Source: Halanaerobium polyolivorans (GTDB taxonomy: Bacteria; Bacillota; Halanaerobiia; Halanaerobiales; Halanaerobiaceae). From it: DNA of 64,000 bases. Below are positions 52,051 through 61,093 of this stretch, one piece after another (the first letter of the stretch is position 1; each line of letters starts with the position of its first letter). Below the pieces are notes generated by a model, which worked only from the letters and a program-made list of their open reading frames with translations, did no database searches and was not told where the DNA came from. The position numbers and the translations under genes are program-made. The stretch spans positions 55,996 through 119,995 of the forward strand of contig NZ_JAJFAT010000009.1 of the NCBI RefSeq assembly GCF_020711195.1, in the 5' to 3' direction.

Positions 52051-52423
52051 AATTAACCATCCTCAGCTGCTTAATGTTTAATAATCACAATTAGTATTTC
52101 TTTTAGGCATTTTTTTGTAAATATTAAAATAAATTAATTTATTGTTAGTTTGTGATAATTATTACAACAACTTATATTGTTTTAAAATAAAGCAAATTAA
52201 GATATTAAAGTTAAATCAACCCAAATAATATAAAATAATTTATTTTCTGGATTTTTTACATTTTAACACATTTATTTAGAAAAATACAGAAATTTCGACA
52301 AATAATTTTACTTTTTTAGAATTAGCTTTATTTTTGATGTTTTTTCTAACAATTTATTTATTTATTGTAATTTTTTATTTTTAAAGGTTAATTATGGAGG
52401 TATAATTAAGGTTTTATTAAGAG
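52051..52423. other. AT-rich intergenic region, probable control region of the main flagellar block
   Basis: 373 bases with no credible open reading frame, very AT-rich, upstream of the first gene of the flagellar block. A 5'-to-3' minus-strand promoter should lie here; weak sigma-A-like boxes can be drawn but none is convincing and there is no sigma-28 box. Near its right end (52388-52409) an 8-bp perfect TTAATTAT/ATAATTAA hairpin with loop GGAGGT follows the receptor gene. Confidence 0.5.
52388..52409 (-). terminator. Weak hairpin downstream of the PhnD-type receptor gene
   Basis: 8-bp all-AT stem TTAATTAT/ATAATTAA around a 6-nt loop, 15 bases past the stop of the 52424-54265 gene. On the minus strand A/T-rich sequence follows without a clean T run. 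It may be a weak terminator. Confidence 0.3.
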
Positions 52424-54265
52424 CTAAAGTTGATATTTTCTGATCACATCAAAGTTCTGATCTTCAGTTTTAATAAAATCTGTTATATTAGTCTGATTTA
52501 AGGCCTCCTCTATGTCTTTTTTTGTCGAAACTTTCAAGAATGCATTTTGAATCGTTTTTCTTAATTCACTTTCAATACTGGAATTAGCTGCAATAACATC
52601 TTTGGGAATTGCTTCGGTTTTTTTAATTATCTTTAAGCTGTCCAGATTTAAACCTGCTTTTGCTGCCCTTTCCCAAGCTTCATTATAGCTTGCTCCAGCA
52701 TCAAAATTAGAATTTATTACCGATTGGATAACTTTATCATGGTTACCTAAAAAGGCAATTTCTTTTAAATCTCTTTCAACTTCTATACCAGCTTCTTTTA
52801 ATAAGTATTTAGGATAAATATAACCTGAAGCTGAAAGCTTATCGACAAAAGCAAAGCTGCTGTTGTGTAGTTCACTTAATTGCTGGAATTGAGAATCTTT
52901 ACGGCTAAATATATAACCGTTATAACTTGCTTTGCCATTTATTTTTGGGGTAACTAAAGGAATAATCTCCAATTTAGCTTTGGCCTGTACATAAGCCATT
53001 GGTGAAAACCAGGCAAAATCAATTAAGCCTTCTCCCATATAATCTAGCAAAGATTCATAATCAGGAACTATAATTGTTTTTGCTTTTCGAGCAGCCAATT
53101 CACTTACCTTATTTATGATCGGCAGATATAATTTTTTAACCTGCTCTGGTTTTGTAAAGGGATTAACTCCAAAGATAAGCATATTTTCTTCTTTCTTTTT
53201 TACCGCAATATTATGCAGTTTATATGATATATCAGTTAAACTTTCTGAAAGATCATAAATCTGGCTGCTGTTTTCACTTTGTTTTCTAACCCCATTATTG
53301 ATATCTGTTATATTTTCTGAAATCAATTGTGACTCTTCTGCAATTGATTCTACAGCTTTAGTAGATTGCCTGGCTGCCTCTGCCTGATTTTCGGTATTAT
53401 TAGAAAGTTTTGCAGTAGAGTTAACAACCTTTTTTAAATTCTCGCTCATTTCAGAAAATGACTTAACTGATTTAGCTGCAAGTTCTTCAACCCCTGCTAT
53501 ATTTTCTATTCCCTCACTAATTATTTCCTCAGTATTATTAAGCTTAAGCTTCATCTGAGAGATAGCTTCTGAAATTTCCTCTGTTAATTTTTCTGTTTCA
53601 CCTGAAAGTTTTTTTATCTCACCTGCCACAACTTTAAATCCTCTGCCAGCTTGGCCAGCTCTAGCTGCTTCTATTGAAGCATTTAAAGCAAGTAGGTTGA
53701 TCTGATCTGTTATATCTTTAATTCCCTTTAACAATTGGGTGGTATTCTGTAGTGCTTTATCTACTGTTTTGATAGACTGGGCTGAACCATTTACATTTTC
53801 AGAAAGTTCGATTAAGGTTGAAGCTGATTCTTCAATCCACTTTTTATTTTCCTTAGAAATCTCTAATGCATTTTCTGTAAACTGACTCACCTTATCTGTT
53901 TCTTTATTGATAAGTTCAGATGAAGCGGAAAGTTCTTCTATGGTAGCAGAAATTTCTTCAATACTTGCAGCATTATTTTCTACTGCCCTGGCTATATCTT
54001 CAAATAAATATGCCAGCTTTTCAGCTTCAGCACTATTATCTTTAATAACCCAGATTAAATTCTGAGATTTAAATGATACCGCTTCAGATAGTTCGAGTAG
54101 ATCTGACCCAATATTATCTGATTTCTTTGCTTTAGTGATATTTGCTTTTTTTGGCTTAGTTTTTGATTCTTTATTATTTAAATAATTTAAAGCAAAATAT
54201 GTAATGATTACTGTAGTTAAAATTATTATTAGATTGGAAAATCTAAATATATTTACTAAATTCAC
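52424..54265 (-). CDS. Chemoreceptor with C-terminal PhnD-like binding domain
   Basis: 613 residues. One N-terminal membrane segment (about 9-29, [20 protein letters not shown]), a basic stretch, then a receptor signalling domain (about 55-345) with the conserved hairpin tip ([20 protein letters not shown] then [20 protein letters not shown]); the C-terminal ~255 residues are a PhnD-type substrate-binding domain ([53 protein letters not shown]). The single TM followed by Lys-rich sequence puts both the signalling domain and the PhnD-like domain in the cytoplasm. There is no HAMP. This suggests a receptor for an internal phosph(on)ate-like or other ligand; the ligand is not known. The order is unusual. 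Confidence 0.88.
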   Translation of the reverse strand: MNLVNIFRFSNLIIILTTVIITYFALNYLNNKESKTKPKKANITKAKKSDNIGSDLLELSEAVSFKSQNLIWVIKDNSAEAEKLAYLFEDIARAVENNAASIEEISATIEELSASSELINKETDKVSQFTENALEISKENKKWIEESASTLIELSENVNGSAQSIKTVDKALQNTTQLLKGIKDITDQINLLALNASIEAARAGQAGRGFKVVAGEIKKLSGETEKLTEEISEAISQMKLKLNNTEEIISEGIENIAGVEELAAKSVKSFSEMSENLKKVVNSTAKLSNNTENQAEAARQSTKAVESIAEESQLISENITDINNGVRKQSENSSQIYDLSESLTDISYKLHNIAVKKKEENMLIFGVNPFTKPEQVKKLYLPIINKVSELAARKAKTIIVPDYESLLDYMGEGLIDFAWFSPMAYVQAKAKLEIIPLVTPKINGKASYNGYIFSRKDSQFQQLSELHNSSFAFVDKLSASGYIYPKYLLKEAGIEVERDLKEIAFLGNHDKVIQSVINSNFDAGASYNEAWERAAKAGLNLDSLKIIKKTEAIPKDVIAANSSIESELRKTIQNAFLKVSTKKDIEEALNQTNITDFIKTEDQNFDVIRKYQL

Positions 54266-54437
54266 TTTTTTAACCTCCTAAAAAATTTAATTAATTTATT
54301 AAAGTTTTAATTTTCTTTTTGCTTTTAATTATAATTTTATTGAAAAGACTAAGTAAATAATATCTTTCTAGCATAACACTGAATTCTTATGTTATACTAA
54401 TTCTAAGAAAGTTAAATCACTAATTAGGATGATCTAA

Positions 54438-55496
54438 ATGCATACACCAGCTCTGCCTCCAATTAGAAAAATAGATATCGGTCTTTTAAAAGAACTGCTG
54501 AATAATGAGAATTTGTCTTCAGAGGAAAAAAGTTCTGTTCAAAAGCAGCATCAAGACCTGCCTGAAATATTTAGGCTGCTGGCCTCCTTAGAAGACAATA
54601 CCCAAAAAATGCTCTTGGATAACTGGGCTAAAATGGAGCTAGTCTTGAATGAAAAAACAATTGATAATCTTTTGCAATATTTAACTGACAATCCTGCTGA
54701 TACAAAGAATGATAAACTATCAGTTATTAAAGCCTTTGCTTTTTTAGAAATGAATAACCTTCCTTATTCAGAGGTTTTTTTAAATGCTCTCCGTTCTATA
54801 TTTGCAGAAAAAAGCTCTTTAAGTGATTCTTTAAATAATTTGCTGCAGGCAAATGCTGCTCAAAAAGACCCCCTTTTAATTGATGACCTGCTTTTAAAAG
54901 AAATAATAATCTCTAATGATAACAGTAAAGAGGCACTTAAAAATTTCACTGATAAAATAAGTGATTTTATCAACAGCTATCTTAGAGAAGATGGGGATAA
55001 AAATGAAATATACAATAATTTGCTTGGTCAAAAATTAATAAATTTAGACCTTCAGGAGAACAGCTCCCCCATATTACTTGCTTTAGAAATACCGCTGCTT
55101 ATAAATAGAGAAAAAACTGTACCTGTCTTTTTGAAAATCAAAGCAGAAAGTGAAGCTAAAGCTGAACAATATCAAGCTGAAAGAATTTATGAAGCTGCTC
55201 TAATTATACAAACTGCAAATTTAGGAACCATCAAAAGCATTGTTAAAATCAAAGCCAAAAATATTTCAACAACATTTTACAGCAGCTCTGATTTGACAGC
55301 TCAACTTATAAGAAATAATTTTGCTCTACTTAAAGATAAACTAGAAGCCCAGGGCTTAACAATTAATAAGCCTAAAATAGAAAAATTTGCTGAGAAAGAG
55401 CAAAATGAAAGGAATTTTTTTAATCAGCTTGTTTTATCAGAATTTAAAGAAAGTAAAACTGAAATTAGATACACCCCCTTAGATATCAAAGCTTAA
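54438..55496 (+). CDS. FliK-like / YlqG-like hook-length control family protein
   Basis: 352 residues, helical and Asn/Leu/Lys-rich. No recognised N-terminal family. The C-terminal ~130 residues (ALEIPLLINREKTVPVFLKI, LIIQTANLGTIKSIVKIKAK, KDKLEAQGLTINK) have the pattern of FliK C-terminal domains (L.tP.LG.i.V.v..). It is followed 25 bases later by a FlhB-C-like gene, exactly the order ylqG-ylqH in Bacillus. The function of this extra pair is unclear. I found no clear ribosome site stronger than GGATGATCTAA ahead of the ATG. Confidence 0.65.
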   Translation: MHTPALPPIRKIDIGLLKELLNNENLSSEEKSSVQKQHQDLPEIFRLLASLEDNTQKMLLDNWAKMELVLNEKTIDNLLQYLTDNPADTKNDKLSVIKAFAFLEMNNLPYSEVFLNALRSIFAEKSSLSDSLNNLLQANAAQKDPLLIDDLLLKEIIISNDNSKEALKNFTDKISDFINSYLREDGDKNEIYNNLLGQKLINLDLQENSSPILLALEIPLLINREKTVPVFLKIKAESEAKAEQYQAERIYEAALIIQTANLGTIKSIVKIKAKNISTTFYSSSDLTAQLIRNNFALLKDKLEAQGLTINKPKIEKFAEKEQNERNFFNQLVLSEFKESKTEIRYTPLDIKA

Positions 55497-55521
55497 ATAA
55501 TTTTAGATTGGAGGACTTAAC

Positions 55522-55809
55522 ATGTCAGAGAAAGACAAGTATAATATAAATTTAAAGAATAAAGAAGCTGTTGCTTTAAAATATAATCACAAAAAAGACA
55601 ACGCTCCTAAAATAACTGCCAAAGGTAGGGGCCTGATTGCCCAAAAAATACTTGAAAAAGCCAGAGAGGCGGAGATACCGATCGAAAACAATCAGGATCT
55701 AGTCAAAGTTTTAGCCAAATTAGAAATAGGTGATGAAATCCCTGAAGAATTATATCTTGTTATTGCTGAAATGCTAAGTTTTTTCTATGATTTAAATTCT
55801 CTAAGCTAA
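55522..55809 (+). CDS. FlhB C-terminal-domain-like protein (FlhX/YlqH)
   Basis: 95 residues matching the C-terminal export-switch part of FlhB: VALKYNHKKDNAPKITAKGR, GLIAQKILEKAREAEIPI and IPEELYLVIAEMLSFFY line up with the FlhB at 26561-27625 (VALKFDLEEMEAPEVIAKGE and onward). The sequence starts just past where NPTH would be, so it has no cleavage site and resembles a ready-made FlhB-C fragment, as in FlhX/YlqH. Such proteins can partly replace FlhB-C in other bacteria. A perfect terminator follows. Confidence 0.9.
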   Translation: MSEKDKYNINLKNKEAVALKYNHKKDNAPKITAKGRGLIAQKILEKAREAEIPIENNQDLVKVLAKLEIGDEIPEELYLVIAEMLSFFYDLNSLS

Positions 55810-55812
55810 AGA

Positions 55813-55840
55813 GGTCAATACATTTTAAAATGTATTGACC
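55813..55840 (+). terminator. Rho-independent terminator after flhX
   Basis: Perfect 28-base inverted repeat (two 14-base arms, GGTCAATACATTTT and its complement), followed on the plus strand by TTTTTTATTT. The start is 4 bases past the flhX stop. On the minus strand (end of the receptor gene at 55866) the following T run is weaker, so the + direction is the main one. Confidence 0.9.
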
Positions 55841-55865
55841 TTTTTTATTTAAATTTCTCTGGTTT

Positions 55866-57974
55866 TTATAAATTGAATTTATTAACTGATTCAGTTAGAT
55901 CATTTGCCATATTTGCTAATTCTTCAGCTGCATTTACTATTTCTTCAGTTGATGCACTTTGTTCTTCACTTGCTGCAGCTACCTCTTCTGAATTGCTGGC
56001 TGCTTCTTCACTTACAGAAGCAATCTCTCTAATCGTTGCTTCGACCTCAGTTCCATTCTGGTTAACTTTTTCTGACTGCTGATTGATATTTTCTATTAAA
56101 TCTCTTAATCTCAGAGCAGCATTATTTATCTCTGCAAAAGATTCTCCAGTATTTTGAATGGCATTAACACTATCATTTACGACATTTTCGGTATTATCCA
56201 TTTTATCTACTGCTTTATTAACCCCACCCTGAATCTCTTTGACCAGACTACCAATTTGTTTGGTGGCATCTTCGGATTCTTCAGCCAGCTGCCTTATCTC
56301 ATCTGCAACAACTGAAAAACCTCGGCCTGCTTCGCCAGCTCTAGCAGCTTCTATAGCTGCATTTAAAGCTAAAAGATTAGTTTGAGCAGCAATATCATTG
56401 ATCATCTGTACGATTTCACCTATTTTATTGGAGAGCTCTCCTAGATTATTGATTGTAAAAGCTACCTCTTTTGAATTACTTTTAACATCTTCAATCTGGT
56501 TAACAGAATTCTCTATTGAATCATTACCTGCTTCAATATTATCCATAACATTATCTGCCTGTTGATCCATTTCTTCAGACATAAGAGTTACTGCTTCTAT
56601 TTCATTTATCAGTTCATTGATCTTAGAATTAGTTTCTTCAACTTGAGCAGATTGTTCTTCTGCTCCAGAAGCTACCTGCTGGATGGAATCCCCTACCTGC
56701 TGAGCTGCTGTAGCTACTTCTTCTCCAGAGGCTGTTAGTTCTTCACTTGAAGCAGAAAGATTACTTGCAATATCGGCAACCTTAGTTATAATCTTATTCA
56801 AATCTGCCTTCATTGCATTTAAGGAATTGGCTAAAACTCCAATTTCATCTTTACGTTTAATATTTAAATCAGCAGCTCTTAAGTTACCATCTGCAATATT
56901 ATTGGCCAAATTAACAGCCTTAATAATCGGGTTGGTAACACTTTTAGAGAAGAAATAAGCAGTAAGAGCTGAGACAATTACAACTATCAACATTATCCAC
57001 ATAAAAAATGTTCTTAAATTATTTACGGCTGCAAAGGCCTCATCTTCATCAATTTCTGCTATTAAAGCCCAGTTAAAACCACTTGTTTCTATAGGTGTAT
57101 AAGAGCTTAAAACATTTACCCCTCTATAGTCTTCAATTACTCTGCTGTCTTCCCTGCCTGCTAAAGCTTCATCAACTGCATCTGTGTCAATTCTTTGATC
57201 TAAAATCGTGGCTTGCTGAGAAAATCTTGAATTAGAACGCATTAATTGGTCTGAACCAACCAGATAGGTTTCTCCACTTTCTCCCAGACCTGTTCTTTCG
57301 TTCATAATTGCATTGATATCTGCATCTGCAATTTGTAATGCTAAAACACCAATTAAATCACCATTTTCCATCACAGGACTTGAAACAAAAATAGCCGGTT
57401 CATCTGAAGGTTCATAATACTGATAATCTACCAGAGTAGTATTACTTCTACCATCTCTAAAAGCCTGGGCCAGATTACTGTCACTATAAGGGCCTTCAAG
57501 AAGATTTGTGCCAAGGTCATCTTCGCGGGCAACAGTGTAAACTACATCTCCTTCAGTATTGATTAAGAACAAGTCATAGTAGCCATATTCTTCTATGTAA
57601 GTATTAAAAAATCCATCAAAGCGACTTACCACAGTCTCATATAGACTTCCTTCAATACCTCCTGAAGCAAAAAGACTTGGAATAGTATTCATAGCTGACT
57701 CGACATCACCTGAAGCACTTAATATTTCTACATCCCCCAATCTTTCATTGAAAAAAGAATCTATTTGATTTGCTTTTATTCCCCTTACAGCTCTTAGGTT
57801 ATTAAATGCTTGTTCTTCTAGAGCATCAGAAGCATTATTTAAACTTAGAAGTCCTATTACTAAGGCAGGTACAATGCTGAGCAAAAGACAAACAGCTGTT
57901 AATTTAAAAGCAAAACTTAAACCGTCAGTTTTAATTTTTTCCTTTTTATTCTTATTCCCTTTTTTTGAAAACAT
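55866..57974 (-). CDS. Methyl-accepting chemotaxis protein with dCache_1-type sensor
   Basis: 702 residues: a Lys-rich N-terminus, TM1 (about 23-45), dCache-type extracytoplasmic domain ([20 protein letters not shown] at about 137-157; [17 protein letters not shown]), TM2 (about 323-343, [20 protein letters not shown]), HAMP (about 343-395) and signalling domain with tip [20 protein letters not shown] then [20 protein letters not shown]. Methylation-site repeats rich in Glu at the C-terminus. Ligand not predictable; dCache_1 often bind amino acids. It has a near-consensus sigma-28 promoter at 58048-58074. Confidence 0.95.
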   Translation of the reverse strand: MFSKKGNKNKKEKIKTDGLSFAFKLTAVCLLLSIVPALVIGLLSLNNASDALEEQAFNNLRAVRGIKANQIDSFFNERLGDVEILSASGDVESAMNTIPSLFASGGIEGSLYETVVSRFDGFFNTYIEEYGYYDLFLINTEGDVVYTVAREDDLGTNLLEGPYSDSNLAQAFRDGRSNTTLVDYQYYEPSDEPAIFVSSPVMENGDLIGVLALQIADADINAIMNERTGLGESGETYLVGSDQLMRSNSRFSQQATILDQRIDTDAVDEALAGREDSRVIEDYRGVNVLSSYTPIETSGFNWALIAEIDEDEAFAAVNNLRTFFMWIMLIVVIVSALTAYFFSKSVTNPIIKAVNLANNIADGNLRAADLNIKRKDEIGVLANSLNAMKADLNKIITKVADIASNLSASSEELTASGEEVATAAQQVGDSIQQVASGAEEQSAQVEETNSKINELINEIEAVTLMSEEMDQQADNVMDNIEAGNDSIENSVNQIEDVKSNSKEVAFTINNLGELSNKIGEIVQMINDIAAQTNLLALNAAIEAARAGEAGRGFSVVADEIRQLAEESEDATKQIGSLVKEIQGGVNKAVDKMDNTENVVNDSVNAIQNTGESFAEINNAALRLRDLIENINQQSEKVNQNGTEVEATIREIASVSEEAASNSEEVAAASEEQSASTEEIVNAAEELANMANDLTESVNKFNL

Positions 57975-58047
57975 TAACTTTCCTCCTTTTTTCGATTGAT
58001 ACCTCGCAATTTTTATAGAATTTTACCTCCTATCATGAGCTATATTA

Positions 58048-58074
58048 ATTATCGGAATTTTTTGCTATAATTTA
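58048..58074 (-). promoter_or_regulatory. Sigma-28-type promoter upstream of the dCache receptor gene
   Basis: Minus strand: TAAA, exactly 15 bases, CCGATAAT. It matches the Firmicutes sigma-28 consensus (TAAA-N15-GCCGATAT) in both boxes and the spacing. It lies about 70 bases upstream of the start codon at 57974 and is the best sigma-28 promoter of the window. Confidence 0.85.
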
Positions 58075-58186
58075 AAAAATTTAAAGCTTCTGACAAGTGA
58101 TTAAATTCTTTTAGCATTGTTATCTGCTTTAAAACTACATTTTTCAACAATATGCTCTATTTTTGAAATTAGCTTAAAATAAAAAA

Positions 58187-58215
58187 AACAGCCTTCCAAA
58201 AAACAGAAAGCTGTT
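58187..58215 (-). terminator. Rho-independent terminator after the 58254-60419 gene
   Basis: Minus strand: 10-bp stem with one G-T pair (AACAGC... against ...GCTGTT), loop about 8 nt, followed by a run of eight T. It lies about 40 bases past the stop. Confidence 0.85.
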
Positions 58216-58253
58216 GCAAAAATTCATTATTTGATTGTTTTAAATGGAATTAA

Positions 58254-60419
58254 TTAATTCTCTTCCATCATTAGCAAAAAATCTCGAGCAAGTTGAGGGT
58301 CAAATTGAGAACCTGCACACCTTTTTATTTCTGCCAGAGCTTTTTCTGGAGGCTGTGCTTTTGTATATGGTCTATCATTTGTGATCACATCATAAGCATC
58401 GATAATAGAGATTATCCTTGCTAAAAATGGAATTTCTTCTCCTTTTAAAGCACGGGGATAACCATTACCATCCCAGTGTTCATGGTGAGACAAAATCTCT
58501 TCTGCGATTACAGAAAACTCTTCTATAGCTGAGGCTATTTCAAATCCTTTGCGTGGATGTTCCTGCATAATCTTCCATTCTGACTCAGTTAATCGTCCTG
58601 GTTTAGTTAATATGGCCTCAGAAATTGTTGTTTTACCAATATCATGCAGTCTGGCCAGCAGTGACAGCCTATTTAAATCATAGTTAGAAAGCCCCACTCT
58701 TTTACCTAATTTATGAGCAAGACTACTCATTCTAAGAGCATGCTCTTTGCTTTCATAACTTTTGGCTCCTAAAGTACTTAAAATATTTTCTACAATTTTG
58801 CTTTTAGCGCTGCTGTTTTCTAATAATTTATTCTGGTCCATCATCTTTTCCGCAGCCTGTAATAAATCGGAAAAATCAGCAGATTCTTTTTCCGCTGTTG
58901 CCACACCAAAAGAAATAGAAATAGGGATATTGACTTTTTTACTTGCTGCAAAACGTGCTTTTAAGCTTTTAATTATATTTAATGCCTGTTCTTTAGTGCT
59001 GCCCGGCACTAAGATAATAAACTCATCACCACCCCAGCGGGCTAAAACATCTTTGTCTCTAATAAAATTAGCTAAAATAGCAGCTGTTTCTTTCAAAAGT
59101 TGATCTCCTTTTTCAAAACCATAGCTGTCATTTACGATCTTTAAACCATTTATATCAGCAATAATTATACTGGAAGGCAGATTATCTTTTAGATCAAAGT
59201 CTGCCATTGTCTTTTTGAAAAATTTTCTGTTATGTAATCCACTTAAATTATCTTTAAATAGCAAAGCATTAATTTCTTTATTTTGTTCCTGACGCTCTTC
59301 TGTAATATCCCACCATGAGCCTACAACGGTGATAACTCCATTTTCTCTACGGCTAACCTTTTGCTGATCATAAAGTCTGCGATAATTGCCATTTTTATCT
59401 CTAAAACGATATTCATCTATTGAATAATCAATTTCTCTCATTTTCTTGATTTTTGCTTTTAGAATCTCTCTATCTTCAGGATGAATACAGCTTAAATGAA
59501 AGTCTTGATTACCTATAAACCTTTCTGCTTTAAAACCAATTACATTTTTAACATTTTCATTTAAGTAAAGTATTTTATAATTATCACCAATAATTTGATA
59601 AGAATAAATCACAGCAGTTGTTTCAGATATTAGATGTTCCAGTTTTTCCCTACTTATTTTGAGCTCTTTTTCAATAGTTTTTTGTTCAGTTATATCTATA
59701 ACCAAACCTAATATTTTATTTTCATCATTCAAATTAGCCGATTCTCTAACCCAGCGTTTTTCCCCATTCTTTTTTATTATCCGATGTTCATATTCTAAAG
59801 GAATACCCTGCTTCATTTCTGTAATAGGGCTGTTTATTTTCTGGACATAAGCTCTATCTTCTGGAGCCACTCTTTTTAAAAAGTCTCCAAATTCACCCTC
59901 GAATTCACCAGCTTCAAGACCAAAAATATTTTCACATTCCTCAGACCAGCTAAGGCTTTTACTTATAATATCATATTCCCAAAAACCTATTTTTGAAAAT
60001 CTAAGTACATAATTTAATTTTTCTTTCTGCTGCTTTTTTTCTGTTATATCATAAAATATTGTTGTAAAGTAGCCTTTTTTGTGACTGTAAACAGTTACCT
60101 CATACCATCTCTTTAATGGTTCAGAATACTTTTCAAAAATTTTTTCTTTACCAGTCATTGCTATATCTCCGTAAAATTCTATCCACTTAAATTTAGAATT
60201 TTTAATACCTTTTAACACCTTAGTAACTTTTTTGTTTAGAATATCTTCTTTTTTCAAACCTGTCATTTCTTCAAATTTTTTATTTACTTTTACAAAGATA
60301 TAATCAAAAGCCTTCCCTGCTGAATCATAAATAACTTTGTGCTGGGCAAAAGCAGCAGGAAGCTTTTCTATAATATTCTCATATTCTTCAATAGTATTTT
60401 CACCGTTATTTTTTCGCAT
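58254..60419 (-). CDS. PAS-PAS-PAS-GGDEF-HD-GYP protein (c-di-GMP synthesis/hydrolysis)
   Basis: 721 residues from ATG 60419 (AAAGGA site; an upstream ATG is possible). Three PAS domains (about 10-128, 133-243, 248-373), then a GGDEF domain with intact LARWGGDEFIILVPG (about 380-540), then HD-GYP with HDIGK, LSHHEHWDGNGYPRALKGEE and IIDAYDVITNDRPY (about 545-715). Both catalytic motifs are complete, so it could both make and hydrolyse c-di-GMP; the PAS domains would set the balance. No membrane segments, so a cytoplasmic sensor. Its relative at 61094-63787 shares the C-terminal half. Confidence 0.95.
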   Translation of the reverse strand: MRKNNGENTIEEYENIIEKLPAAFAQHKVIYDSAGKAFDYIFVKVNKKFEEMTGLKKEDILNKKVTKVLKGIKNSKFKWIEFYGDIAMTGKEKIFEKYSEPLKRWYEVTVYSHKKGYFTTIFYDITEKKQQKEKLNYVLRFSKIGFWEYDIISKSLSWSEECENIFGLEAGEFEGEFGDFLKRVAPEDRAYVQKINSPITEMKQGIPLEYEHRIIKKNGEKRWVRESANLNDENKILGLVIDITEQKTIEKELKISREKLEHLISETTAVIYSYQIIGDNYKILYLNENVKNVIGFKAERFIGNQDFHLSCIHPEDREILKAKIKKMREIDYSIDEYRFRDKNGNYRRLYDQQKVSRRENGVITVVGSWWDITEERQEQNKEINALLFKDNLSGLHNRKFFKKTMADFDLKDNLPSSIIIADINGLKIVNDSYGFEKGDQLLKETAAILANFIRDKDVLARWGGDEFIILVPGSTKEQALNIIKSLKARFAASKKVNIPISISFGVATAEKESADFSDLLQAAEKMMDQNKLLENSSAKSKIVENILSTLGAKSYESKEHALRMSSLAHKLGKRVGLSNYDLNRLSLLARLHDIGKTTISEAILTKPGRLTESEWKIMQEHPRKGFEIASAIEEFSVIAEEILSHHEHWDGNGYPRALKGEEIPFLARIISIIDAYDVITNDRPYTKAQPPEKALAEIKRCAGSQFDPQLARDFLLMMEEN

Positions 60420-60687
60420 AATTTTTCCTTTCTTCTCCAAGCAGTTAATAATTATTATTATTTAGATAATTCAGCATTGATACTATTTCTCCTTTTTATT
60501 TAGCAATATTTTTATTAATATAACAAAATATGACAAAATATTATATATTTTTCGCTTTTTAAACCCCTATTTAATCTTATAATCCAAAATATTAAATGCT
60601 TAATTATTTTCAAAAAGCAGGTTTTTAAAGGCTAATAAAGAAATATAAATTAAATAGAATCAATATTTTTTAGGAGGGGGAATAGTT

Positions 60688-60993
60688 GTGTTAGATGAAA
60701 AAAAGATTAGACAACTAAAATCTAGATTAAATAACCACACAGAAGAAATAGTTTTACAGACTTTAAAAGAACTATTAAAAAGAGAAGAGTTCAGTCATAT
60801 CTCCGATTCAGAAGCAGCTCTACTTGATGTAGCAACTTATGCTTTAAATAGACTACCACCAAAATATATTGCTACAGAAAAAGGAGAAGTCTATACTAAA
60901 ACTGAAGAATTAGAACAGCAGCATTCTGTAGATATCCTATCTGTAGTCACAAAAGCAATTAAAGTAGTCAGTGAAGATGAAAGCAAAAAATAA
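60688..60993 (+). CDS. ComFB family protein (putative c-di-nucleotide receptor)
   Basis: 101 residues starting at GTG behind AGGAGGGGG. The conserved segment ALNRLPPKYIATEKGEVYTK and the DVATYALN ahead of it are typical of the ComFB family (late competence development protein). I recall recent work describing ComFB proteins as c-di-AMP/c-di-GMP receptors; that fits its location between two GGDEF/HD-GYP genes, but binding is not shown here. It is the only plus-strand gene in this region and has 268 bases upstream, with a TATAAT at 60578-60583 that lacks a good -35 box. Confidence 0.85.
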   Translation: MLDEKKIRQLKSRLNNHTEEIVLQTLKELLKREEFSHISDSEAALLDVATYALNRLPPKYIATEKGEVYTKTEELEQQHSVDILSVVTKAIKVVSEDESKK

Positions 60994-61004
60994 GCTGCAA
61001 AAAT

Positions 61005-61058
61005 CCCCTATTGATAGAACAGACTTTAGTTCTTTGATCTGTCCTACCATAAGGGGAT
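61005..61058. terminator. Long imperfect hairpin between comFB and the 61094-63787 gene (bidirectional terminator)
   Basis: Outer stem AATCCCCT/AGGGGATT and an inner stem TAG(A)ACAGA / TCTGTCCTA with loops form a ~55-base hairpin between the convergent comFB and HD-GYP genes. On the minus strand it is followed by TTTTT, so it should terminate the 61094-63787 gene; on the plus strand a second small palindrome GATTAGTCTAATC follows. Confidence 0.65.
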
Positions 61059-61093
61059 TGATTAGTCTAATCAACAGCTCTTAAGCTTTTAAA

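Noticed and set aside
61005..61080. Small regulatory RNA between comFB and the HD-GYP gene
   Set aside because: The hairpins are at the ends of convergent genes and one side has a T run; terminator function is simpler.
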